33,069 nt of DNA. Origin: Nonomuraea longispora. GTDB taxonomy: Bacteria > Actinomycetota > Actinomycetes > Streptosporangiales > Streptosporangiaceae. A program made the translations under genes and the position numbers. Positions 22,177 to 30,754 of this stretch are shown here, piece by piece; the stretch's first letter is position 1, and each line of letters begins with the position of its first letter. The stretch covers positions 1-33,069 of the forward strand of contig NZ_SMJZ01000087.1 of NCBI RefSeq assembly GCF_004348345.1, read 5' to 3'. Under the pieces are notes generated by a model. That model was not told the origin of the DNA, did no database searches, and saw only the letters and a program-made list of their open reading frames with translations.

Positions 22177-22751
22177 TGTCGTTCCTCCTCGGGGGCCGTG
22201 GAAAGGAGCCTGCGCAGCACCGCCGAGGGATCGTTCGCCTGCAGGCCCAGGCCGCGGTGCAGCAGCAGGCCGTCCACGCAGGCCGCCAGCACGGCGGCGG
22301 TCTCCAACGGGGCGGGCACCCCGTGCCGCTCCAGCCACCCGCCGAACCGCTGCCGGAACTCGGCGACCAGCTCGGCGATCCGCTCGCGCAGCGCGTCGTC
22401 GCGGGTGCTCGCCAGGTATGCCTCGACGAACAGCAGCGAGGCGGCGTCGGCGCCGGTGTACTGCTCGACCGACGCGAGCATCGTCTCGATCGCGTCGCCG
22501 GGCGAGCGGGTGGTTTCCAGCAGCTCGTTCAGCCCGGCCAGCATTTTCCTCATCTCGCCGGTCGCGGCCTCGTTCAGCAGGCTCGGCAGCGAAGGGAAGT
22601 GGTAGTGCACCACGCTCGGCGTCACCCCGGCGCGCTCGGCGAGTATCCGGGTGCTCACCGCCGTCCAGCCGCGTTCGGGGATGAGCTCCGCCGCTGCATG
22701 AAGCAGTCGTTCCCGCACCGCGCGCCCGCGCTCGGCCGCTGGGGAGACCAT
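22164..22751 (-). CDS. TetR-family transcriptional regulator of the monooxygenase operon
   Basis: This 195-residue regulator starts at the ATG at 22751, behind a strong GAGGAGGGAG site; the ORF could extend to 22775 without a better site. Its N-terminal helix-turn-helix reads RERLLHAAAELIPERGWTAV then STRILAERAGVTPSVVHYHF (about residues 14-53), with a C-terminal ligand-binding helical domain. It is the first gene of a two-gene unit with the FAD monooxygenase, overlapping it by 13 bp. The near-perfect 27-bp inverted repeat 18 bp upstream of its start is the likely autoregulatory operator, so the monooxygenase substrate is a plausible inducer. Confidence 0.88.
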   Translation of the reverse strand: MVSPAAERGRAVRERLLHAAAELIPERGWTAVSTRILAERAGVTPSVVHYHFPSLPSLLNEAATGEMRKMLAGLNELLETTRSPGDAIETMLASVEQYTGADAASLLFVEAYLASTRDDALRERIAELVAEFRQRFGGWLERHGVPAPLETAAVLAACVDGLLLHRGLGLQANDPSAVLRRLLSTAPEEERQCEQ

Positions 22752-22768
22752 GGCTCTCCCTCCTCTCC

Positions 22769-22795
22769 AGGGCACTCGTCCTGTACGACTGCCCT
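22769..22795. promoter_or_regulatory. 27-bp near-perfect operator upstream of the TetR/monooxygenase genes
   Basis: The arms AGGGCACTCGT (22769-22779) and ACGACTGCCCT (22785-22795) are complementary at 10 of 11 positions around a 5-bp centre. The site sits 18 bp upstream of the TetR start, where binding would block transcription or promoter clearance. The length and form suit a TetR dimer pair. Confidence 0.6.
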
Positions 22796-22906
22796 AGTTG
22801 GATGCTCGCGCCTGGCCATGCCCAAGTCAAATCGGATGAAGTCCGGCGGCGCACCTTCGCCCGCCTCGCCAGGAACGTTCGGCCGTCTCCGGGAGGCCCG
22901 CAGACC

Positions 22907-23626
22907 TCAGCGTATGATCCGGATGCGCATGACGTCCGTGCGGTTGAGGGTGATGCCGTACGCGACGGGCTCCTCGCCCCGGCCGTACACCGTCTGCAAC
23001 GACCGCACCAGCGGAAAGCCCACCGGCACCCGCAGGGACTCCGCCCCCCGGTCCGCGGCGAGCACGGCCTCCAGGTCGGTGACCGCGTTGCCGGCCGGAT
23101 GGCCCGCTCGCTCCAGATAGGTGAACAGGTCCGTGTCGACCTCCAGCATGGGATGCGGGTCGATCGCGTCGCCGCCGATCTGCGACGGCAGGTAGTCCTG
23201 CAAGTACGCGGCGGCGGTCCCGTCGACGCTGAAGGTCCGGGTCACCAGCCACACCGGCTCGCGCGTCGGCAGTCCCAGTGCCTCGGCCACCGGCCGCGGG
23301 CACGGGGTCTTCTCGCACGACGACGAGAGCAGCTCCACCGTGTGGCCCGCCATCTGGATCCGGTCACGGAAACCGGCGATCTTCGCCATGCTGAGCTGGG
23401 CCATGTCCGGCTTGCTGGACACGAACGTCCCGACCCCCCAGCGCCGGATGATCGCCCCCTCGATGGCCAGGACGCCCAGCGCCTCTCTGACCGTGCCCCG
23501 GCTCACGTCGAGCAGGTCGGCGAGATCCTGCTCGGTGGGCAGCCGGTCGCCCGGCTCGAACTTCGCCTCCAGCAGCGCCCGCAAGCCCGCCAGCGCGGCC
23601 TGCACTGCGGTGTCACGCCGACCCAT
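22907..23626 (-). CDS. GntR-family (HutC/UTRA type) transcriptional regulator
   Basis: This 239-residue regulator starts at the ATG at 23626, with GGAGGGGAG upstream. The N-terminal GntR winged helix reads RLPTEQDLADLLDVSRGTVR then EALGVLAIEGAIIRRWGVGT (about residues 27-66). A UTRA ligand-binding domain follows (EPVWLVTRTFSVDGTAAAYL then QDYLPSQIGG, and later RSLQTVYGRGEEPVAYGITL). It is the last gene of the peptide import/hydrolysis operon, 41 bp after M19 copy A. Between them lies a small stem-loop (CCACG/CGTGG, 23645-23658). It probably regulates this operon in response to the imported compound or a breakdown product; the operon promoter lies beyond the right edge. Confidence 0.9.
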   Translation of the reverse strand: MGRRDTAVQAALAGLRALLEAKFEPGDRLPTEQDLADLLDVSRGTVREALGVLAIEGAIIRRWGVGTFVSSKPDMAQLSMAKIAGFRDRIQMAGHTVELLSSSCEKTPCPRPVAEALGLPTREPVWLVTRTFSVDGTAAAYLQDYLPSQIGGDAIDPHPMLEVDTDLFTYLERAGHPAGNAVTDLEAVLAADRGAESLRVPVGFPLVRSLQTVYGRGEEPVAYGITLNRTDVMRIRIIR

Positions 23627-23667
23627 ACCGGGCTCCCCTCCCGGCCACGCGGCCGTGGAACGCCGTT

Positions 23668-24867
23668 CTACCAGACATGTTCGAGGACTCTGAGCGTATT
23701 CCCGCCGATGACCTTGCCGATCTCGTCGTCGCTGTAGTCGTGCTTGACGAGCCAGCCGACGATGTTGGTGAAGCACTCCGCCGGATTCTCCAGGCCGTCG
23801 ACGTACGGCACGCGGGGGTAGTCAGGGGCGCCGCTGCGATCGTGACCGTAGTTGCCCGAATAGGTCATGTGCACTCCCACATGATCGCCGAACATCGTGT
23901 CGGGCCCAAAAGTGACGTGGTCGATTCCGACGAGGTCCACGCAGTAGGTGAAGTGGTCCATGACGGATTCCAGCGAGTGCTTGGGGTGCTGGTCGGAGAG
24001 GGTGGTGTGGGGGGCGGCCTCGAGGCCGATGACGCCGCCGCGTTCGGCGCAGGCGCGGATGACGTCGTCGGGTTTCATGCGGTTGGTGGGCCAGACGGCG
24101 CGGGCTCCGGCGTGGGTGATGAAGACGGGCACGTTGGAGTGCTCGATGACGTCGAGGCAGGTGCGGTCGCCGGAGTGGGAGATGTCGATGGCCATGCCGA
24201 GTTTGTTCATGCGGGTCACGGCCCGGCGGCCGAAATGGGTCAGGCCGCCGTCCGAGCTCTCCGACAGGCCACCGCCCAACTGGTTCGCCTGTGAGTAGGC
24301 GACGCCGATCTGGCGCACGCCGAAGCCGTACAGGATGTCCAGCCGGTCCAGCTCGTTCTCAATCATGGTGGACGATTCCAGGCCCGCCACCAGCGCGACC
24401 CGGTCGTCACGCTTGGCGGCCCGGATGTCGGCCACGGTCGTGGCGTGCGTGAGGAAGTCCTGCTTGGCCAGGTCGGCGAGGCGGAAGCCGAGGGCGTAGA
24501 TCATGTCGCTCCACTTCCAGCCGTTCTCGCTGGTGACGCAGGACGCCCCGGCCATGAAGTTGTCGAAGACGGCGGTCAGGCCCGAGCGGGCCAGCCCTTC
24601 GTACGCGGTGCGCTGCCGGCCCGTCCTGTTGTACGCGCGGATCTCGCCGGTGTCTTCCGGCAACACCACCGCGTGCTCGTGCAGCGAGATCGCGACGTGC
24701 TCGGCCAGGATCCGGCCGACCCGCTCCTCCTGCTCGGCCGACAGGCCGCCGTCGTAGGCGGGGACCCGGCCGATCTGCTCGGCGAGCTTGAAGGCGGCGT
24801 AGTCCACGCCCGGCTCAAGGTAGCCGTAGGCCGTGTAGCCCCGGTAGGAGGCGGACTCTGGCTGCAT
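23668..24867 (-). CDS. M19 membrane-dipeptidase family protein, copy A
   Basis: This 399-residue renal-dipeptidase-like (M19) metallohydrolase has no signal peptide, so it is probably cytoplasmic, cleaving dipeptides delivered by the adjacent ABC importer. Expected binuclear zinc ligands are Glu164 (GLESS), His231 (AIDISHSGD) and His252 (ITHAGAR). Arg256 and Asp323 (FGPDT) match the catalytic/substrate positions. The N-terminal metal motif is His63-Glu-His65 rather than the usual HxD. The ATG at 24867 follows GGAGGAATCACC. Residues 170-318 are encoded by DNA identical to copy B at the window's right end, while the last 80 residues differ clearly. It lies between the OppF-like ATPase and the GntR gene. 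Confidence 0.88.
   Translation of the reverse strand: MQPESASYRGYTAYGYLEPGVDYAAFKLAEQIGRVPAYDGGLSAEQEERVGRILAEHVAISLHEHAVVLPEDTGEIRAYNRTGRQRTAYEGLARSGLTAVFDNFMAGASCVTSENGWKWSDMIYALGFRLADLAKQDFLTHATTVADIRAAKRDDRVALVAGLESSTMIENELDRLDILYGFGVRQIGVAYSQANQLGGGLSESSDGGLTHFGRRAVTRMNKLGMAIDISHSGDRTCLDVIEHSNVPVFITHAGARAVWPTNRMKPDDVIRACAERGGVIGLEAAPHTTLSDQHPKHSLESVMDHFTYCVDLVGIDHVTFGPDTMFGDHVGVHMTYSGNYGHDRSGAPDYPRVPYVDGLENPAECFTNIVGWLVKHDYSDDEIGKVIGGNTLRVLEHVW
23914..24360. repeat. 447-bp block, identical to 32623-33069 (copy in M19 gene A)
   Basis: Reading both lines base by base, I found no difference between this block and 32623-33069 (offset 8709). To the left of 23914 similarity falls abruptly to that of ordinary paralogues. 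The right limit is unknown because the partner reaches the window edge at 33069. The block covers codons 170-318 of M19 copy A. Confidence 0.9.
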
Positions 24868-24897
24868 AAGGGTGATTCCTCCGGAAATATCGGGTTG

Positions 24898-25894
24898 CTA
24901 GGCGCCGAGACGCGCCAGCGAGTTGCGGTGGGGAAAGTGACAGGCGGCTTCGGTGGTGCCCGGCTCCGCTTCGAGCGTCGGTTCGGTACGCGCGCACACG
25001 TCCTCGGCCTTGGGGCACCGGGTACGGAATCGGCAGCCCGACGGAGGGTCCACCGGGCTCGGCGGGTCGCCGGCCAGCAGGGTGCGGGCGCGCTCGTCCC
25101 GGCCGACCGGGTCGGGGATCGGCACGGCTTCGAGCAGGGCCCGCGTGTACGGGTGTCGCGGCCGCTCGTACACCTGCCGCCGCTCGCCCAGCTCCACGAT
25201 CTTGCCCAGGTACATCACCGCCACCCGGTCGGAGATGTGCCGGACCACGGACAGGTCGTGCGCGATGAACACGTACGACAGGCCGAGCTCGCGCTGCAAC
25301 CGCCGCAGCAGGTTGACCACCTGCGCCTGCACGGACACGTCCAGCGCGGAGACGGGCTCGTCGCAGACGACGACCTCGGGTTCGAGCGCGAGCGCGCGGG
25401 CGATCCCGATGCGCTGGCGTTGTCCGCCGGAGAACTGGAACGGGTACCGATCGAGGTGATCGGGGTCCAGCCCGACCAGCTCGACGAGCTCCTTGATCCG
25501 GGTGAGCCGTCGTTCGCGCGGCAGCACGTCCGGATGGATCTCGAACGGCTGCGCGAGCAGGTCGCGCAGCGTCTTCCTGGGGTTGAGCGAGGTGTAGGGG
25601 TCCTGGAGCACGATCTGGACACTGCGCCGCATCTCGCGCAGCCCCCGCGCGGACGTCCGGTGCACGTCGGTGCCCCGGTAACGCACGCTGCCCGAGGTCG
25701 GCGCGTCGAGCCCGACGATCGTGCGGGCCAGCGTCGACTTGCCGCAGCCCGACTCGCCGACAACGCCCAGCGTCTCGCCGCGTCCGAGCGTGAACGACAC
25801 ACCGTCCACGGCTTGCACGGACGAGCGCCCGCGCCTCAGCAGCCCGCCCTTGATCGGGAAGTGCCGCACCAGGGAGTCCACCTCCAGGACGACC

Positions 25895-25908
<14 letters not shown>
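24898..25908 (-). CDS. dppF: Peptide ABC transporter ATP-binding protein, OppF/DppF-like
   Basis: This 336-residue cytoplasmic ATPase of a peptide importer has Walker A GESGCGKST, Q-loop VQIVLQDPYTSLNPR, ABC signature FSGGQRQR, Walker B VVVCDEPVSALD and H-loop FIAHDLSVV. The C-terminal oligopeptide/dipeptide-specific extension carries a cysteine-rich CRFRTRCPKAEDVC, typical of Opp/Dpp ATPases. The ATG at 25908 overlaps the OppD-like gene by 14 bp. With the D-type ATPase it should form the heterodimeric motor for the two permeases. The M19 copy A gene follows 30 bp downstream. Confidence 0.93.
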
Positions 25909-26886
<978 letters not shown>

Positions 26887-26890
<4 letters not shown>

Positions 26891-27732
26891 GACACGCCCG
26901 CCCTGGCCAGGAAGTCCCTGACCACCCGCTGGAACTTCTCGGGCTCCTCCAACTGCGGCGAGTGGCCCGATTCCTCGAAGACGACAAGCTCGCTGTCCGG
27001 GATCAGGTCCGCGATCACCTGCGAGGCGGGTACAGGCGTGCGCCAGTCGTGCCGGCCGACGGTCACCAGCGCCGGACAGGCGATCTCCGGCAGCCGGGGC
27101 GTGAGGTCGTAGACGGGCAGGTTCTCGCCGAAGGCCGCATTGTGGGTGCGGTAGTGGTACGACGTCGCGGCGGCCCTCCGCTCGACCGCATCCGGATCGT
27201 ACGTGTGGTCGTACAACGGGAGGATCGCCCGCCAATACTCCCTGAACTGCTCATTGCTGGTGAAATCACCCGTGCCGATGCGGTCGATGACCCATTCGGG
27301 GATCGTCACCCGGTCGGTGGTCCTCGCTCGCTCGACCGCGAGATGGTCGTAGTCGGTGTTGGCCGCCGTGTCCCGGAGCACGAGCGCGGCCACGTTCTCC
27401 GGATGGGCCAGGGCGTACTCCATCGCGATGAATCCGCCGTACGAGCCGCCGGCCATCACGATGCGGCCGAGGTCGAAGTGCCGGCGCACCGCCTCGACGT
27501 CGGCGACCCACTGGGCGTGGGTGAAAGGGCCGTCGTCGCCCGACTCGCCCGACCCGCGCGCGTCGAAGACGACGACGCGCATGGTGTCGGAGAAAGGGCC
27601 GAACGACCGGCGCGGCTCGGCACGGCTGCCGAGACCGGGGGCGCCGTGGTGCACGACCATCGCGGGCGCCCCCTCGGGCCCCATGACCTCCGCGACCAGG
27701 CGGGTTCCGTTGATCTCCACGGTCGTCTTCAC
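26887..27732 (-). CDS. Alpha/beta hydrolase, proline-iminopeptidase-like (peptide operon)
   Basis: This 281-residue S33-like hydrolase has HHGAPG at residues 28-33 in the oxyanion position (HGGPG in classic members), VVFDARGSGES (55-64) and nucleophile elbow GGSYGG with Ser97. Probable acid Asp229 is in GRHDWRTP and catalytic His257 is in EESGHS. The GTG at 27732 overlaps the M24 stop by 4 bp, and its own stop overlaps dppD by 4 bp. Its position inside a peptide importer operon favours cleavage of an N-terminal residue from an imported peptide. An amidase or esterase step on a non-standard substrate is equally compatible. It is only distantly similar to the hydrolase at 4111-4962. Confidence 0.87.
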
Positions 27733-28904
27733 GGCGCGATCACGTTCTCCTCAAGTGCGCGGGGGTAGTGGGTGAGCCGTTCAGGCCCGTCCTCGGTGAT
27801 CAGCACGGTGTCGGAGATGCGGTAGCCGCCGTGCCCCGGCACGTACACGCCGGGCTCGCTGGACAGCACCATCCCGGCGCCGATGACCGTGTCATCGCCG
27901 TCCTCGACCCAGGGCGGCTCGTGGTTCTGCACGCCGATGCCGTGGCCTTGGCGGTGGCGGAGGTACGCGCCGAGCCCGTGTCCTCTGATCACATCGAGGC
28001 ATTCACGGTTCACCTCCGCGCAGGAGCGCCCGGCGCGCAGGCCCGCCGTGCCCACCTCCTGGGCCTGCGCGGCGGCGGCGAAGTAGCGGCGCTGATCGGC
28101 GGAGGGCTCGTCGATGACGAACGTACGCTCGCTCTCGACGAACCGGCTGCCGACCGCGGCGCCGAGGGACAGAATGACCGTGTCGCCCGGCTCCAACCTG
28201 CGCCGGCTCGGCAGGCCGTGCGGGTGGGCCGAGTTGGGCCCCGCGTACACCAGGCCGCCGGCCAGCTTGGTGGTGTAGATGACGTGGTCGTAGCGCTGGT
28301 ACATCGCGTCGGTGCCGTGACCGATGACGTGCCGTGCCAGATCGCCCTCACTGGGCAGCGGCCCGCCGGAGCGCAGCGCGTCCTCGATGAGAGCGCGGCC
28401 GGCCGCCAGCATCTCGTCGCAGATCGCCGCCGCCTCGCGGTGCCGCTCCAGTTCCTCAGGGCGCTTGACGACACGCAACCGCGACACCGCCGTGCTGGTC
28501 TCGAACGTGCTGCCGGGCAGGGCGGCCGTCAGCAGCCCGAGCGCGGCGAGCGTGAGGCCGCCGGAGACGCCGATCCTGGCGGCGGACCGCCCTGCGCCGG
28601 CGATCAGCCGGGCCAGCACTCGCTCGGCGGGGTCCACACCGGGGTACTCGGCGTAGGTGGCCAGGTCGGCCTCGATGCGCTGGAGACGGGCGTACTCGTC
28701 ATCGTGCTGCGGCACCAGGCACACCGGCCGCCCCTCACGGGGGAACCAGAGGTAGACAGGTCGTTCTGTGACCGCGTAGAAGAAGCCGGCGAGATAGGCG
28801 ACGTCCGCGGGCGCGGTGGCGAGGAAGCCGTCCAGGCCGTCCTCGTCGAGCGCGCGCCGCAGTGAGGCGTGGACGCCGGCGTAGTGGGCGGGGGAGAGGC
28901 GCAT
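27729..28904 (-). CDS. M24 (creatinase/prolidase-fold) protein lacking three metal ligands
   Basis: This 391-residue protein has an N-terminal creatinase domain (about 1-145) and a C-terminal pita-bread M24 domain (150-391). Typical landmarks are GPNSAHPHG (His229), GHGIGVQNHE (His321, His328) and SSEPGVYV (Glu350). The canonical metal ligands D-x10-D are instead Ser246 and Glu257 (ILSLGAAVGSRFVESERTF). The last Glu of the RIEDT motif is Ser364 (YRISDT). Metal-dependent aminopeptidase P/prolidase activity is therefore unlikely. Creatinase and related amidinohydrolases or ectoine hydrolases use this fold without the dinuclear centre, so a metal-free hydrolase is inferred. The ATG at 28904 is 3 bp after the DppC stop; the 3' end overlaps the next gene by 4 bp. 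Confidence 0.88.
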   Translation of the reverse strand: MRLSPAHYAGVHASLRRALDEDGLDGFLATAPADVAYLAGFFYAVTERPVYLWFPREGRPVCLVPQHDDEYARLQRIEADLATYAEYPGVDPAERVLARLIAGAGRSAARIGVSGGLTLAALGLLTAALPGSTFETSTAVSRLRVVKRPEELERHREAAAICDEMLAAGRALIEDALRSGGPLPSEGDLARHVIGHGTDAMYQRYDHVIYTTKLAGGLVYAGPNSAHPHGLPSRRRLEPGDTVILSLGAAVGSRFVESERTFVIDEPSADQRRYFAAAAQAQEVGTAGLRAGRSCAEVNRECLDVIRGHGLGAYLRHRQGHGIGVQNHEPPWVEDGDDTVIGAGMVLSSEPGVYVPGHGGYRISDTVLITEDGPERLTHYPRALEENVIAP

Positions 28905-28907
28905 GGA

Positions 28908-29783
28908 TCACCGGTCCTTCAGCCGCGGGTCTCGGGAGTCGTTGAAGCGCACCCCGGCGACCGTCGCCGCGAGCACGAGCAGCAGGATGGCCAGGGACGG
29001 GAAGAGCGTCTGCCACCAGGCGGTGGACAACACGCCGCTGCGCTGGGCGTTGAGCATGATCCGTCCCCACGACCAGGAGTCGGGGTCGCCGAGGCCGAGG
29101 AAGCTCAGCCCGGCCTCAGAGATCACCGCGCGGGCCGCGGTGAGCAGCACGCTCACGACGACCAGCGGCACCACGGCCGGCAGCACCTCCCGGGTGACGA
29201 TCCGCCACCCGCCGGCGCCGAGCGCGCGGGCTCCGTCGATGTACGGCATCGCCACCACGACCATGCCGTTGGACCGGATGAGCCGGGTCACTTCCGGCCA
29301 GGAGAACAGCCCGATCACCACGGTCAGCGTCAGGATGCTGGGCCCCGCCACCGCGGTCACAATGATCATCAGCGGCAGCAGCGGGAGCGACAACATCAGG
29401 TCGGTCACCGTGGTGATCCAGGCGTCGGCCCGCCGTGAGTACGCGCCCATCAGACCCAGCGCGGTGCCGATGAGGATGGCCAGGCCCGAGGCCGCCGCAC
29501 CGACCGTGAGGCTGACGCGGGTGCCCCACACGACCTGCGCGAACACGTCCTGCCCCAGGTCGTCGGTGCCGAACCAATGCGCGGACGACGGGGCCTGGAG
29601 GATCTCACTGCCGAGCCCGCCCGGCCGGTCCACGAACAGCGGCCCGAACACGCCCGTCACCACAAACACCAGCAACACCGTCAGCGACAGCGCACCGGTG
29701 GGCTGGGCGACGAACCTGCGCAGGCCGCCCGTCCGGGACGGGGCCGTCGCAGTCCGGGTGCTCTCCGGGATCGGCGCGCTCAT
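28908..29783 (-). CDS. dppC: Peptide ABC transporter permease, DppC-like
   Basis: This 291-residue permease has an N-terminal cytoplasmic tail, a first helix ALSLTVLLVFVVTGVFGPLF and the DppC-typical HWFGTDDLGQDVFAQVVWGT. Five further helices follow, with the EAA-type loop YIDGARALGAGGWRIVTREV, then SEAGLSFLGLGDPDSWSWGR near the C-terminus. The ATG at 29783 overlaps the DppB stop (ATGA). It pairs with DppB to form the membrane channel of the importer. Confidence 0.93.
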   Translation of the reverse strand: MSAPIPESTRTATAPSRTGGLRRFVAQPTGALSLTVLLVFVVTGVFGPLFVDRPGGLGSEILQAPSSAHWFGTDDLGQDVFAQVVWGTRVSLTVGAAASGLAILIGTALGLMGAYSRRADAWITTVTDLMLSLPLLPLMIIVTAVAGPSILTLTVVIGLFSWPEVTRLIRSNGMVVVAMPYIDGARALGAGGWRIVTREVLPAVVPLVVVSVLLTAARAVISEAGLSFLGLGDPDSWSWGRIMLNAQRSGVLSTAWWQTLFPSLAILLLVLAATVAGVRFNDSRDPRLKDR

Positions 29784-30733
29784 GTGCGGATCCTCGGGTT
29801 GAGCAGCATGCCGACCACGTCGGTGATCAGATTCGCGACGACCACGGTGATCGCGAGCATGATGAACGCTCCCTGCAGCAGCGGGTAGTCGAGTTGGCCG
29901 ACGGCCTCGAAGATCAGTCGGCCGACCCCCGGGTAGGCGAACACGGTCTCGGTGAGCACCGCGCCGCCGACCAGGGTGCCGAGCTGGAGGCCCATGAGCG
30001 TCAGCGCCGGGAGGATGGCGTTGCGCAGCGCGTGCTTCCACAACGTGCGCCGTGTCGACAGGCCCCGGCCCCGCGCGCTCTTGACATAGTCCTCGCCCAG
30101 CACCTCCAGCATGTTCGTGCGCAACGTCAGCGCGTACGGTCCGAGTTGCACGATCACGAGACTGATCAGCGGGAGCGCGAGGTGGTGGAACAGGCTCAGG
30201 TAAGCGGCCAGGCCGCGCGTGTCCGGGTCGATCGCGCCGCCGATCGGGAACCAGCCGAGCCAGGAGCCGGCCACCACCAGCAGCAGGATCGCGATGCTCG
30301 GCACGAACAGCGCGTGCCCGGTGATGCCGAACATCTGGACGATCCGGTCCAGCCGCCTGCCGCGGTGGGCCGCCGCGTACACGCCGAGGGGGATGCCGAG
30401 CAGGATCGTCAGCACGAACGCCGACCCGGCGAGCATCAGCGTCCACGGCACCCGCGAGACGATGATCTCGGTGACCGGCTGGAGCTGCCGGAACGAGGTG
30501 CCGAAGTTCCCCTGCACCAGCTCGGTCAGATAGAGCCAGTACTGCGTGAGCATCGGCTTGTCCAGCCCGTACTGCACGCGCAGCGCCTGCTGCATCTCGG
30601 GGGTCATGTCCCCCTCGACGACCAGGAGAGTGGGATCTCCTGGCAGCAGCCGCAGCAGGAAGAACGTCACGGTGACGGCGATCCAGATCGTCAGGACCGC
30701 GCGTAGCGCCCGCCGGACGGTGAATTCGACCAT
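29780..30733 (-). CDS. dppB: Peptide ABC transporter permease, DppB-like
   Basis: This 317-residue permease starts with the family's short N-terminal helix (LRAVLTIWIAVTVTFFLLRL then LPGDP). It continues with ALRVQYGLDKPMLTQYWLYL and the GNFGTSFRQLQPV segment characteristic of DppB/OppB. The cytoplasmic loop YVKSARGRGLSTRRTLWKHA contacts the ATPase, and LTETVFAYPGVGRLIFEAVG ends the conserved core. The gene starts 21 bp after the binding-protein stop and overlaps dppC by 4 bp. Confidence 0.93.
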   Translation of the reverse strand: MVEFTVRRALRAVLTIWIAVTVTFFLLRLLPGDPTLLVVEGDMTPEMQQALRVQYGLDKPMLTQYWLYLTELVQGNFGTSFRQLQPVTEIIVSRVPWTLMLAGSAFVLTILLGIPLGVYAAAHRGRRLDRIVQMFGITGHALFVPSIAILLLVVAGSWLGWFPIGGAIDPDTRGLAAYLSLFHHLALPLISLVIVQLGPYALTLRTNMLEVLGEDYVKSARGRGLSTRRTLWKHALRNAILPALTLMGLQLGTLVGGAVLTETVFAYPGVGRLIFEAVGQLDYPLLQGAFIMLAITVVVANLITDVVGMLLNPRIRT

Positions 30734-30754
30734 GGTGAAGCCTCTGTCCGATCC

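Noticed and set aside
20980..22854. Long minus-strand frame joining the FAD monooxygenase to upstream sequence as a fusion.
   Set aside because: The upstream 220 codons are an out-of-frame reading of the TetR gene. A strong ribosome-binding site and GTG at 22176 give a monooxygenase of normal length.
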